Of a stretch of DNA of 64,000 bases, positions 1 through 7,640 are shown one piece after another (the first letter of the stretch is position 1; each line of letters opens with the position of its first letter). Below the pieces are notes generated by a model. The model saw nothing but the letters and a program-made list of their open reading frames with translations, had not been told where the DNA came from and searched no databases. The DNA lies in NCBI RefSeq assembly GCF_002906855.1, contig NZ_MINI01000038.1:1674001-1738000 (forward strand). The letters run 5' to 3'. The DNA comes from Pseudomonas putida (GTDB taxonomy: Bacteria; Pseudomonadota; Gammaproteobacteria; Pseudomonadales; Pseudomonadaceae). The translations under genes and the position numbers were made by a program.

Positions 1-133
1 CAGCCTGTCGATCAAGTCGAAAGACGACGCTGAAGAGCGTGAAGCCATCCAGAGCCTGAAAAACGCTCCGGAAGCGGCTGCCGACACCACCATGGCCGCG
101 CTGCTGCGCGAAGCTATGGCCAAGCAGAACTGA
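1..133 (+). CDS. rpsA: 30S ribosomal protein S1, C-terminal end (partial)
   Basis: This is the last 43 codons of a gene that enters the window from the left, read in the frame starting at base 2 and ending in TGA at 131-133. The tail contains SLSIKSKDDAEEREAIQSLK and ends in LLREAMAKQN, which is typical of the C-terminus of pseudomonad ribosomal protein S1. S1 binds mRNA on the 30S subunit and helps initiate translation. The neighbour ihfB downstream matches the usual rpsA-ihfB order in gammaproteobacteria, here separated by a repeat/RAYT insertion. Only the end of the last S1 domain and the tail are visible. Confidence 0.93.
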   Translation, partial: SLSIKSKDDAEEREAIQSLKNAPEAAADTTMAALLREAMAKQN

Positions 134-150
134 GTTCTGTTTGATCGGTA

Positions 151-183
151 AAAAGGGGTGGCCTTCGGGCCACCCTTTTTTTT
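151..183 (+). terminator. rho-independent terminator of rpsA
   Basis: An 8-bp GC-rich stem (GGGTGGCC at 156-163 and GGCCACCC at 168-175) closes a TTCG tetraloop and is followed by eight T residues. It starts about 20 bases after the rpsA stop codon, so it should end the rpsA transcript before the repeat region. Confidence 0.93.
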
Positions 184-243
184 GCGTGTTGGAAATGTGT
201 TTGGGTTGCGGGGTGTTCGCCGTGAGGGGTTTTGCGCTTTTGA

Positions 244-466
244 GATCGAGCGCCGCCCGCGCGGCGCATCGCGAGCTGTGCTCGCTCCTACGTTTGTTTT
301 TGGCCAGTAACGCCTGTGACAGGCGCACGCGACCGCCTTGTTGGTACGACATGATATTGAGGCATGCGCCAAGGCGTTCGCGCGCAAATCCCACAGCACT
401 GATTGGCCCGAAACAAACGTAGGAGCGAGCGCAGCTCGCGATGCGCCGCGCGGGCGGCGCTCGATC
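244..466. repeat. REPIN-like palindromic repeat, copy 1 (223 bp)
   Basis: The ends are long inverted arms: the left arm begins GATCGAGCGCCGCCCGCGCG and runs to a CTCCTACGTTTGTTT block near 300, and the right arm is its reverse complement ending in TCGATC at 466. The arms hold nested hairpins. About 110 bases of non-palindromic sequence lie between them. Two further copies occur at 1061-1283 (opposite orientation) and 63143-63364 (same orientation). Paired REPs in inverted orientation next to a RAYT gene fit the REPIN class of non-autonomous elements, although this unit is longer than many REPINs. The small open frames inside it are artefacts. Confidence 0.85.
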
Positions 467-497
467 CATCAGGCGCCGCCACTCTATCGCCATACCT

Positions 498-962
498 TCA
501 AAGCCACACCGCATCCCAATGAGGATAATCTCCAGCCTTTGCCACCAATCCTGCCCTGATCGGATTGGCAACGATATATCTGGCAACCTTGAGAATATCT
601 TCATCCCGACGCAATGCCAGGTCGTAATAACCCGCCTGCCAGATCGGCGATGCCCTCACTCCAGCCTTTCGCAATGCATTGCTGGATTGGCACTTGAACC
701 GTTGCATTAGCGTGCCAAGCGTCGTGTTTTTCAATTCAATCAGCCAGTGCACATGGTCAGGCATAACAACCCAAGCCAGCGAGTTGCAGTAGTGTTGCTG
801 TTCTGCGTGGCGAAGATTCTGAATGACTAGTCGTGCATGGCGGAGGTCGAGAAACAAAGAGCGACGATGATGGGTAACAGTCGTCAACATATAGAGCCTG
901 CCTGGCACCGAGCATCGGGCATGGCGAAGTCTGCAGCCGTGGGGTTTGGTCATTGCATTCAT
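498..962 (-). CDS. REP-associated tyrosine transposase (RAYT, Y1_Tnp family)
   Basis: The 154-residue protein matches the single-domain HUH/Y1 transposases that mobilise REP/REPIN sequences. It has an N-terminal RARC-like PGRLY block (residues about 13-24), the metal-binding HUH pair in MPDHVHWLIE (about 67-76), and the C-terminal helix ARYIVANPIRAGLV (about 127-140), whose tyrosine is the expected nucleophile. The length is typical for the family. The gene lies between two palindromic repeats in inverted orientation (244-466 and 1061-1283), the classic arrangement of a RAYT with its own REPINs. It should nick and join single-stranded DNA at REP hairpins. It looks intact; whether it is active cannot be judged here. 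Confidence 0.9.
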   Translation of the reverse strand: MNAMTKPHGCRLRHARCSVPGRLYMLTTVTHHRRSLFLDLRHARLVIQNLRHAEQQHYCNSLAWVVMPDHVHWLIELKNTTLGTLMQRFKCQSSNALRKAGVRASPIWQAGYYDLALRRDEDILKVARYIVANPIRAGLVAKAGDYPHWDAVWL

Positions 963-1060
963 CCTTGAGCGCTTCCCGGCACAGCGTAGTCATGGTGCTT
1001 GGGTTCAGCGGAAATCAGGTTTTCAGGATGTGAATGGCGGGAGAGGTGTGGCGCCCAAGA

Positions 1061-1283
1061 GATCGAGCGCCGCCCGCGCGGCGCATCGCGAGCTTTGCTC
1101 GCCCCTACGTTTGTTTCGGGCCAGTTATTTCTGTGGCATTTACGCGCGAACGCCTTGGCGCATGGCTCGATATCGCGTCGTACCAACAAGGCGGTCGCGC
1201 GCGCCTGTCTCAGGCGTTATTGGCCAGAAACAAACGTAGGAGCGAGCAAAGCTCGCGATGCGCCGCGCGGGCGGCGCTCGATC
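1061..1283. repeat. REPIN-like palindromic repeat, copy 2 (inverted)
   Basis: This copy has the same GATCGAG...CTCGATC outer arms as copy 1, but its inner segment (about 1140-1225, with CGTCGTACCAACAAGGCGGT) is the reverse complement of the inner segment of copies 1 and 3. Copies 1 and 2 therefore bracket the RAYT gene as a large inverted repeat. Copy 2 lies about 175 bases upstream of ihfB. Confidence 0.85.
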
Positions 1284-1458
1284 TCAAAATCACCACGCCC
1301 CTCAAGGCATGCACTTCCCAGCCCCACCGCGACATATTTCCTTTCTTTTCAATCTTGAATTTTTTTATTAAGTCAAGAACCACCCTGTTCAAATCCCTCC
1401 GAGCGTGCTACAAACTGATTAAGCAATGATCTAGCTGCTTGATAACGAAGGGAAAAAT

Positions 1459-1755
1459 ATGACGAAGTCGGAGCTGATCGAACGTATTGTCACCCATCAG
1501 GGGCTACTCTCGTCCAAGGACGTGGAGTTGGCCATCAAGACCATGCTTGAACAGATGTCCCAATGCCTGGCCACTGGCGATCGCATCGAGATCCGTGGTT
1601 TTGGCAGTTTTTCCTTGCACTATCGCGCACCGCGGGTGGGTCGCAACCCCAAGACGGGTCAGTCGGTGGAGCTCGAAGGCAAGTTCGTGCCGCATTTCAA
1701 ACCGGGTAAAGAGCTGCGTGACCGGGTCAATGAAGAAGAGCACGAGCACCCTTGA
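1459..1755 (+). CDS. ihfB: integration host factor subunit beta
   Basis: The 98-residue protein is a full-length IHF/HU-family DNA-bending protein. It shows the dimerisation helices (residues 1-40), the GDRIEIRGFGSFSL core and the DNA-intercalating arm around RVGRNPKTGQSVEL (about 60-72), ending in a short acidic tail. IHF-beta pairs with IHF-alpha to bend DNA in promoters, recombination sites and replication origins. An AAGGGA ribosome-binding site lies just upstream of the ATG. The 175 bases before the gene are AT-rich and probably carry its promoter, but I cannot assign clear boxes. In pseudomonads ihfB marks the left edge of the O-antigen locus. Confidence 0.97.
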   Translation: MTKSELIERIVTHQGLLSSKDVELAIKTMLEQMSQCLATGDRIEIRGFGSFSLHYRAPRVGRNPKTGQSVELEGKFVPHFKPGKELRDRVNEEEHEHP

Positions 1756-1776
1756 GTTATAGAGAGGAGCAATCTG

Positions 1777-2040
1777 ATGCGTAACCTCAAGCGCGCCCTG
1801 GCGGCGCTGTTCGTGCTGCTGTTGGCAGCTGTGGTGCTGTTCTTCGTGCTGGAGAACCAGCAACCGGTGGCGCTGATGATGTTTGGCTGGGTGGCCCCGG
1901 CGATGCCGGTAGCAGTACCTGTACTGGCTGCTCTGGTCGTCGGCTTGGCGGTAGGCCCGCTGCTCGGCGCCTACGGTGTACAGCGCAGCAAGCGCAAGAT
2001 TCGCGCATCCGCGCGTCAGGCTGTCCTCAGCGACAATTAA
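1777..2040 (+). CDS. LapA-domain (DUF1049) inner-membrane protein
   Basis: This 87-residue protein has two hydrophobic segments (about residues 7-25 and 38-62) joined by a short loop containing LENQQPV, which is the signature of LapA/DUF1049 proteins, followed by a basic tail (RSKRKIRASARQ). E. coli LapA works with LapB in lipopolysaccharide assembly control; a similar role here is inferred from the family only. It follows ihfB by 21 bases with a good GAGGAG site and probably shares its transcript. A weak TTCCTA/TAGGAA hairpin follows the stop at 2047-2066. Confidence 0.85.
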   Translation: MRNLKRALAALFVLLLAAVVLFFVLENQQPVALMMFGWVAPAMPVAVPVLAALVVGLAVGPLLGAYGVQRSKRKIRASARQAVLSDN

Positions 2041-2142
2041 TGAAAATTCCTACGGTTTCTTAGGAAAATTTCACCTGTGCACCTCTCGGTCGAAATGGAG
2101 TAATAGCAGCTTCATTTTCGGCCCAGGCAAGCGTGCACCCGT

Positions 2143-3588
2143 ATGACATTCCCCAGCCTTTCCCATCATGGCGGCACCCGTGGCGTAACCGGTTCGTGCC
2201 ACCAACTGCACCTTGAAGCGACCGCCAGCCTACTGGTCGATTGCGGCCTTGAGCAGGGGGTTGATGCCGCACCAGGTGCTGAGCTTGCGCCCATCGGCTT
2301 CGATATCGCTGGTATCAAGGCACTGGTTGTCACCCATGTCCATCTCGATCATGTCGGTCGCATTCCTGCCTTGCTGGCCGCAGGGTTTCGCGGCCCTATC
2401 CTGTGTAGCGAACCCTCCGCCAGGCTATTGCCGCTGGTGCTGGAAGATGCCTACAAGCTGGGCATCAGCGCTGACCCCGTACAGGTCGACCGCTACCTGG
2501 CGCTGTTGCAGCGGTTGATCGTGGCGCTTCCTTTCGGTGAATGGCACCCTGTCATCGAGGGCCGGGAAGTCAGCTGCTCCGTGCGTCTGCAGCGTGCAGG
2601 CCATCTGCTCGGCTCGGCCTATGTCGAGTGCGATATATGTTACCCGGGGCGCGAGCCCAGTAGTCGGGTGGTGTTCTCTGGAGACCTGGGTGCCCCATGC
2701 AACCCGCTTCTGCAGGCGGTGAAGTCGCCTGAGCGCGCTGATACTCTGGTGCTCGAGAGCACTTACGGTGATCGGCTGCACAGCGGTCGCTCCGACCGAC
2801 AGATGCAACTGGAGGCGGCGATTGACAGGGCCTTGGCCGACAGCGGCACCGTCCTCATTCCTGCGTTCAGCCTGGGGCGCACTCAGGAGCTGCTGTATGA
2901 GATCGAGGATATTCTGCACCGTAAGCAGTTGTCACCGGAGCAGGGTGGGGTAGCCGAGGCTGACCCACTGGCGTTGGACTGGACCCGATTGCCAATTATC
3001 CTCGACTCGCCTCTGGCGCAGCGGATTACCCAGGTATATGGCGAACTCCATGCCTACTGGAATGCCGAGGCCCGCCAACGGTTGGGCGAGGGTAGGGCGC
3101 CTCTAGGGTTCGGCCAACTGGTGTGTATCGATACCCATGCCAGGCACCAGCAGGTGGTCAATTACCTCAAGAGCACCGGGCGCCCGGCGATTGTCATTGC
3201 TGGCAATGGCATGTGCTCCGGTGGGCGCATCGTCAATTACCTCAAGGCCATGCTCGGCGATTCGCGGCATGAAGTGATGTTCGTCGGCTATCAGGCCAAG
3301 GGCACGCCCGGTGCAGTGATCCAGGCCAGCGAAGGTGCAGAAGGCTTCGTGCAGATCGACCTGGATGGGCAGATGTATGAGATCCATGCAAAAGTGGTTA
3401 CGTTGGCTGGCTATTCAGGGCATGCGGATCAAGATGGATTGGTAAAGTTTGTCGAAGGTATACCGTATGCACCAAGGGAGGTTGTTTTGGTACATGGCGA
3501 GCAGCGTGCTAAAGAGGCTCTGAAGCGGCAGTTGGAACAGCGTCTTGCGCAACTGAGCCGACCGATGGGCATTTTTATTGCGCAATAA
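2143..3588 (+). CDS. beta-CASP metallo-beta-lactamase-fold hydrolase (CPSF/Ysh1-like)
   Basis: The 481-residue protein has every landmark of the beta-CASP nuclease branch. These are the zinc motif THVHLDHVG (residues 64-72), AGHLLGSAYVE, SGDLG, the beta-CASP block PAFSLGRTQELLYE, LDSPLA, GNGMCSGGR, GYSGHADQDG with its metal-binding histidine, and a terminal LVHGEQRAKEAL. Family members are mostly RNA endonucleases or exonucleases, so RNA processing is the likely activity, with the substrate unknown. The ATG has no strong ribosome-binding site. In P. aeruginosa the gene after ihfB-lapA is wzz, so this gene is a local replacement at the edge of the O-antigen locus. A direct role in LPS synthesis is not indicated. 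Confidence 0.85.
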   Translation: MTFPSLSHHGGTRGVTGSCHQLHLEATASLLVDCGLEQGVDAAPGAELAPIGFDIAGIKALVVTHVHLDHVGRIPALLAAGFRGPILCSEPSARLLPLVLEDAYKLGISADPVQVDRYLALLQRLIVALPFGEWHPVIEGREVSCSVRLQRAGHLLGSAYVECDICYPGREPSSRVVFSGDLGAPCNPLLQAVKSPERADTLVLESTYGDRLHSGRSDRQMQLEAAIDRALADSGTVLIPAFSLGRTQELLYEIEDILHRKQLSPEQGGVAEADPLALDWTRLPIILDSPLAQRITQVYGELHAYWNAEARQRLGEGRAPLGFGQLVCIDTHARHQQVVNYLKSTGRPAIVIAGNGMCSGGRIVNYLKAMLGDSRHEVMFVGYQAKGTPGAVIQASEGAEGFVQIDLDGQMYEIHAKVVTLAGYSGHADQDGLVKFVEGIPYAPREVVLVHGEQRAKEALKRQLEQRLAQLSRPMGIFIAQ

Positions 3589-3908
3589 GTCCGGCTTTCA
3601 CTGAACGTTGACGAGTGATGCTGTCTGATGCGCGCACAGTTTGTCTCATGGCGTTAACAGGTGGTGCGGTTTGCCGGTCAATACCCGTTGAAGGCCGCAT
3701 TTCTTGCGCTGGGGGAGGCAAGCTACGGGTAAAAATCTCTGGTATTCTACAGGCCGAAGCTTGCGTCTTGAGCCTATGGATGGCCAGGGAATAAATACGC
3801 TGGGCGCGTACATTTAAGCGCTGTCGCGATCGTCGCGGCGGCGGTCAGATAAGACACATGCAGGTTCCCTGAGGTTGATTACTTCAAGTGGCCGTTAAGG
3901 ACTCGATT
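3589..3908. promoter_or_regulatory. intergenic region upstream of the manC-manB-wzm-wzt operon
   Basis: This 320-base region has no credible gene and must hold the promoter of the first O-antigen operon. A loose sigma70-like pair is TTGAGC at 3768-3773, a 17-base spacer and an A/T-rich GAATAAATAC near 3790-3799; the match is weak. I looked for a JUMPstart/ops element and found only a poor partial match (GGCGGTCAG near 3840). No terminator for the upstream gene is obvious. Confidence 0.35.
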
Positions 3909-5351
3909 ATGGAATTGATCCCGGTAATTCTATCCGGTGGCGTTGGCAGCCGTTTGTGGCCAGTATCCCGTGAGGCTCACCCAAAGCCCTTCATGACCCT
4001 GCCGGACGGGCAGAATCTGATCCAGAAGACATTCCAGCGCGCCGCTCGCCTGGACGGTGTGGTCGAAGTGCTGACCGTCACCAACCGTGAGCTTCTGTTC
4101 AAGACCGAAGACGAATACCGTTCCATCAATACCCAAGGCCATGCCCAGGGTTACATTCTCGAGCCGTTTGGCCGCAACACTGCAGCCGCAGTGGCCGCCG
4201 CCGCGCTGCAGCTGCACCAGACCCACGGCCCGCAGGCCTACATGCTGGTACTGGCTGCGGACCACCTGATCCAGAACGAATCCGCGTTTGCCGAAGCTGT
4301 AGGCAAAGCCGTGCACCTTGCCGAAAAAGGCTGGCTGGTAACCTTCGGCATCAAGCCGCAATACCCGGAAACCGGCTTCGGCTACATCGAGGCCGCCGCT
4401 GGTGGTGTGCTCGAGGGTGGTCTGAAGGTTGAGCGTTTCGTTGAAAAGCCCGACCAGAAGACCGCCGAGTCCTATGTGGCTGCCGGCAACTACTTCTGGA
4501 ACGCCGGCATGTTCTGCTTCCAGGTCGGCGCGGTTATCGAGGAATTCAAGGCGCATGCGCCAGACGTGCTCGAAGCTGTCGTGCAAACCCTCGAAACTTC
4601 TCGCCGCTCCAGCTCCAAGGGCTACAGCTGCCTGGCTCTGGACGCCGATAGTTTCGCCAACGTGCCGGACATCTCCATCGATTACGCGCTGATGGAGCGC
4701 TCGCGCAAGGTTGCGACCATTCCGTGCGACATCGGCTGGAGCGACATCGGCTCTTGGAATGCGGTGAGTGAGCTGACCCCTCCGGACGAACACGGCAACC
4801 GCTTCGAAGGCGAAGTGATGGCCTACGACGCCAGCAACAACTATGTCAGCACTGAGGACCGCCTGGCGGCCCTGGTCGGCGTGCAGGACCTGCTGGTGGT
4901 CGATACCCCGGACGCACTGCTGATCGCCCACAAAGACCACGCGCAAGACGTCAAACACATCGTCAAGCGCCTGAAGAGCGACGGCCACGCCGCCCACATG
5001 CTGCACCAGACCGTGCACCGCCCGTGGGGCACCTACACCACCCTGGAAGACGGCGAGCGCTTCAAGATCAAGCGCATCGTGGTCAAGCCCAAGGCCTCGC
5101 TATCGCTGCAGATGCACCATCACCGCAGCGAGCACTGGATCGTGGTCAGCGGCATGGCCGTAGTGGTCAACGATGACCAGGAGCTGATGCTCAACACCAA
5201 CGAATCCACCTTCATTCGTGCTGGCCACAAACACCGTTTGCAAAATCCAGGTGTCATAGACCTGGTCCTGATCGAAGTTCAGAGCGGCGACTACCTCGGC
5301 GAAGACGACATCGTCCGCTTCGAGGACAAGTACGGTCGTTGCGACGCCTGA
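3909..5351 (+). CDS. manC: mannose-1-phosphate guanylyltransferase / mannose-6-phosphate isomerase
   Basis: This is a bifunctional type II enzyme of 480 residues that makes GDP-mannose from mannose-1-phosphate and may also isomerise fructose-6-phosphate. The N-terminal nucleotidyltransferase half carries SGGVGSRLWPVSREAHPKP (residues 9-27) and the sugar-binding FVEKP. The C-terminal cupin half carries RPWGTYTTLEDG and QMHHHRSEHW, the metal-binding isomerase site. I chose the ATG at 3909 because AAGGA lies 7 bases before it; an in-frame GTG at 3888 would add seven residues. It heads the operon with manB, wzm and wzt. It belongs to the AlgA/WbpW/ManC family; the symbol reflects its context. Confidence 0.95.
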   Translation: MELIPVILSGGVGSRLWPVSREAHPKPFMTLPDGQNLIQKTFQRAARLDGVVEVLTVTNRELLFKTEDEYRSINTQGHAQGYILEPFGRNTAAAVAAAALQLHQTHGPQAYMLVLAADHLIQNESAFAEAVGKAVHLAEKGWLVTFGIKPQYPETGFGYIEAAAGGVLEGGLKVERFVEKPDQKTAESYVAAGNYFWNAGMFCFQVGAVIEEFKAHAPDVLEAVVQTLETSRRSSSKGYSCLALDADSFANVPDISIDYALMERSRKVATIPCDIGWSDIGSWNAVSELTPPDEHGNRFEGEVMAYDASNNYVSTEDRLAALVGVQDLLVVDTPDALLIAHKDHAQDVKHIVKRLKSDGHAAHMLHQTVHRPWGTYTTLEDGERFKIKRIVVKPKASLSLQMHHHRSEHWIVVSGMAVVVNDDQELMLNTNESTFIRAGHKHRLQNPGVIDLVLIEVQSGDYLGEDDIVRFEDKYGRCDA

Positions 5352-5366
5352 TCCAGGCCTTTTCAG

Positions 5367-5402
5367 TCGGCCCATGGGTACCTCGCCGAGGTGCCGGGCC
5401 GA
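5367..5402. other. long hairpin between manC and manB
   Basis: An outer 7-bp stem (TCGGCCC at 5367-5373 with GGGCCGA at 5396-5402) and an inner near-perfect stem (GGTACCTCG at 5377-5385 with CGAGGTGCC at 5387-5395) form an extended hairpin with a three-base bulge. No T-run follows, so it is not a typical terminator. It could adjust the manC:manB transcript ratio or be a decayed repeat. Confidence 0.5.
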
Positions 5403-5481
5403 TGCTCATTCGGCAATCCATTCGCCGGCCATCCCCTTCCCGTCAGTGCACGCGCAGGCGTCACCGCACCGAGAGAGATGT

Positions 5482-6843
5482 ATGTACGCTCCTATCCAGA
5501 CCCGCTGCTTCAAAGCCTATGACATCCGCGGCCAAGTGCCGACCGACCTCAACGACGACATCGCCTACCGTATCGGCCGCGCCCTTGTGGCCCAGCTGGG
5601 CGGGCGCAGTTACGTGGTTGGCCGCGATATGCGCCTGGAAAGCCCAGGCCTGTCCCGCGCCCTGATGAAAGGCTTGACCGAAGGCGGCGCCAATGTGATC
5701 GACATTGGCCTGTGCGGTACCGAAGAAGTCTACTTCGCCACCAGCCACTATGAGGCCGACGGCGGCATCATGGTCACCGCCAGCCACAACCCCAAGGGTT
5801 ACAACGGCATGAAACTGGTGCGCGAACAGTCGCGCCCGATCAGCGGTGACACTGGCCTCAACGATATTCGTCAACGCGTCGAAGCCGGCGACCTCGGCAC
5901 CCAGGCTGTAACAGCGGGCAGCATCCGCGAAGCGTTTGACAAGACCGCCTACATTGACCACCTGCTGACCTACATCGACCTGGACGCGCTCAAACCCCTG
6001 AAAGTACTGGCCGACCCCGGCAACGGCGCGGTCGGCCCGGTGCTTGAGCTGCTCAAGGCGCGCCTGCCGCTAGACATCACCATCATCAATGGCGAGCCCG
6101 ACGGCAATTTCCCCAACGGCATCCCTAACCCGCTGCTGCCAGAGAACCGCGACCTGACCCGCCAGGCCGTGCTCGACACGGGTGCCGACATGGGCATCGC
6201 CTTCGACGGCGACTTCGACCGCTGCTTCTTCTTCGACAATCAGGGCCGCTTCATCGAGGGCTACTATGTGGTCGGCCTGCTGGCCGAAATGCTGCTGGCC
6301 AAGCACCCGGGCAGCAAGATCATCCACGACCCGCGCCTGACCTGGAACACCATCGAGCAAGTCAGTGCTGCCGGTGGCCAGGCCATCCAGAGCAAGACTG
6401 GCCATGCCTTCATCAAGGAGCGCATGCGCGCTGAAGATGCCGTGTACGGTGGCGAAATGAGCGCCCACCACTACTTCCGCGACTTCGCCTACTGCGACAG
6501 CGGCAACATCCCGTGGCTGCTGGTTGCCGCGCTGATGAGCGTCACCGGCAAGAGCCTGGCCCAGTTGGTGGACGAGCGCATTGCGGCGTTCCCCTGCAGT
6601 GGCGAGATCAACTACGAAGTGGCCGATGTGAAAGGCACCATCGAGAAGATTCTGGCCTTCTACCTGCCGCAGGAGCCGAGTGTCGACCGTACCGACGGCA
6701 TCAGCGTCGAGTTTGCCGACTGGCGCTTCAGCCTGCGCGGGTCGAATACCGAGCCGTTGCTGCGCCTGAATGTCGAGAGCCGTGGCGATGAAGCGCTGGT
6801 GGGGCGTCGCGTCTATGAAATTGCCCGTCTGATCCAAGGATAA
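5482..6843 (+). CDS. manB: phosphomannomutase (alpha-D-phosphohexomutase family)
   Basis: The 453-residue enzyme converts mannose-6-phosphate to mannose-1-phosphate, feeding manC. It has the four family signatures in order: the phosphoserine loop TASHNPKGYNG (Ser about 101), the metal loop DGDFDRC, the sugar loop GGEMSAHH, and the phosphate-binding RGSNTEPLLRLN. The start MYAPIQTRCFKAYDIRG at 5482 follows a GAGAGA site and fits the family N-terminus; the frame stays open upstream to 5374 without homology. It is related to AlgC, which is usually encoded elsewhere in Pseudomonas, so this would be an O-antigen-dedicated copy. Two bases separate it from wzm. Confidence 0.94.
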   Translation: MYAPIQTRCFKAYDIRGQVPTDLNDDIAYRIGRALVAQLGGRSYVVGRDMRLESPGLSRALMKGLTEGGANVIDIGLCGTEEVYFATSHYEADGGIMVTASHNPKGYNGMKLVREQSRPISGDTGLNDIRQRVEAGDLGTQAVTAGSIREAFDKTAYIDHLLTYIDLDALKPLKVLADPGNGAVGPVLELLKARLPLDITIINGEPDGNFPNGIPNPLLPENRDLTRQAVLDTGADMGIAFDGDFDRCFFFDNQGRFIEGYYVVGLLAEMLLAKHPGSKIIHDPRLTWNTIEQVSAAGGQAIQSKTGHAFIKERMRAEDAVYGGEMSAHHYFRDFAYCDSGNIPWLLVAALMSVTGKSLAQLVDERIAAFPCSGEINYEVADVKGTIEKILAFYLPQEPSVDRTDGISVEFADWRFSLRGSNTEPLLRLNVESRGDEALVGRRVYEIARLIQG

Positions 6844-6845
6844 TT

Positions 6846-7640
6846 ATGTTCGGCATGCTCCGGGGCATCTGGGATTACAGAGGCTTCATTCTCACCTCCA
6901 TCAAGAACGAGTTCATTTCGCGCTTTGCACGCAGCAAGCTGGGTGGTCTGTGGATGATCATCCACCCACTGTCACAGGTGGCCATCTATGCCCTCATCTT
7001 GTCCAATGTCCTCGGCGCACGCCTGCCGGGCATCGACAACAAGTACGCCTATGCGCTGTACTTGATCGCTGGCATCCTGGCGTGGAACCTGTTCGCCGAA
7101 ATCGTCGGGCGTTGCCTAACGGTGTTCATCGAGCAGGGCAACCTGATGAAGAAAATGCGCTTTCCGCGCATTGCACTGCCGGTGATCGTGGTGGGCTCGT
7201 GCCTGCTCAACAACTTGCTGTTGTTTGCCGCCGTGATGATCATCTTCGCCGTGCTCGGTCATGCGCCCAACCTGCAGATGTTCTGGTTGCTGCCACTGAC
7301 CCTGGTGGTAGTGGCCTTCGCCGTGGGGCTTGGTCTGGTGCTGGGGGTGATGAACGTGTTCCTGCGCGACATCGGCCAGGTGATCCCTATCGTCCTGCAG
7401 GTGTGGTTCTGGTTCACGCCGATCGTCTATTCGGTGAATATCGTCCCGGATTACCTCAAGGGGACGCTTGACCTCAACCCGATGTTCGCCATCGTCACCG
7501 CCTACCACAATGTGCTGGTCTACAAACTTGCGCCTGACTTGGCCGCACTAGCTGCCCCGGTCGGCATTGCCCTGGGCCTGATGGTGCTGGGCTTGTTCCT
7601 GTTCCGTCGCGCTTCCGCGGAAATGGTGGACTCCCTATGA
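6846..7640 (+). CDS. wzm: ABC-2 type O-polysaccharide export permease
   Basis: The 264-residue protein has six hydrophobic segments and the ABC-2 permease layout, beginning with a short cytoplasmic helix (LRGIWDYRGFILTSIKNEF) and then FARSKLGGLWMIIHPL, a motif shared by Wzm, KpsM and TagG. It forms the membrane channel that moves undecaprenyl-linked polysaccharide across the inner membrane. Its stop overlaps the start of wzt by 4 bases, as usual for this pair. Together with the lack of a convincing Wzx or Wzy in the window, this indicates ABC-transporter-dependent assembly. Confidence 0.94.
   Translation: MFGMLRGIWDYRGFILTSIKNEFISRFARSKLGGLWMIIHPLSQVAIYALILSNVLGARLPGIDNKYAYALYLIAGILAWNLFAEIVGRCLTVFIEQGNLMKKMRFPRIALPVIVVGSCLLNNLLLFAAVMIIFAVLGHAPNLQMFWLLPLTLVVVAFAVGLGLVLGVMNVFLRDIGQVIPIVLQVWFWFTPIVYSVNIVPDYLKGTLDLNPMFAIVTAYHNVLVYKLAPDLAALAAPVGIALGLMVLGLFLFRRASAEMVDSL

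Noticed and set aside
141..482. Small open frames inside the repeat copies near both ends of the window
   Set aside because: They result from the palindromic GC-rich repeat; equivalent frames appear in all copies on both strands.
3831..3850. Possible ops/JUMPstart element before manC
   Set aside because: The sequence GGCGGTCAGAT differs from the GGCGGTAG core at key bases and the surrounding JUMPstart sequence is missing.
3930..5018. Open frame of 362 codons on the minus strand opposite manC
   Set aside because: It is antisense to a well-conserved enzyme and has no recognisable domain.
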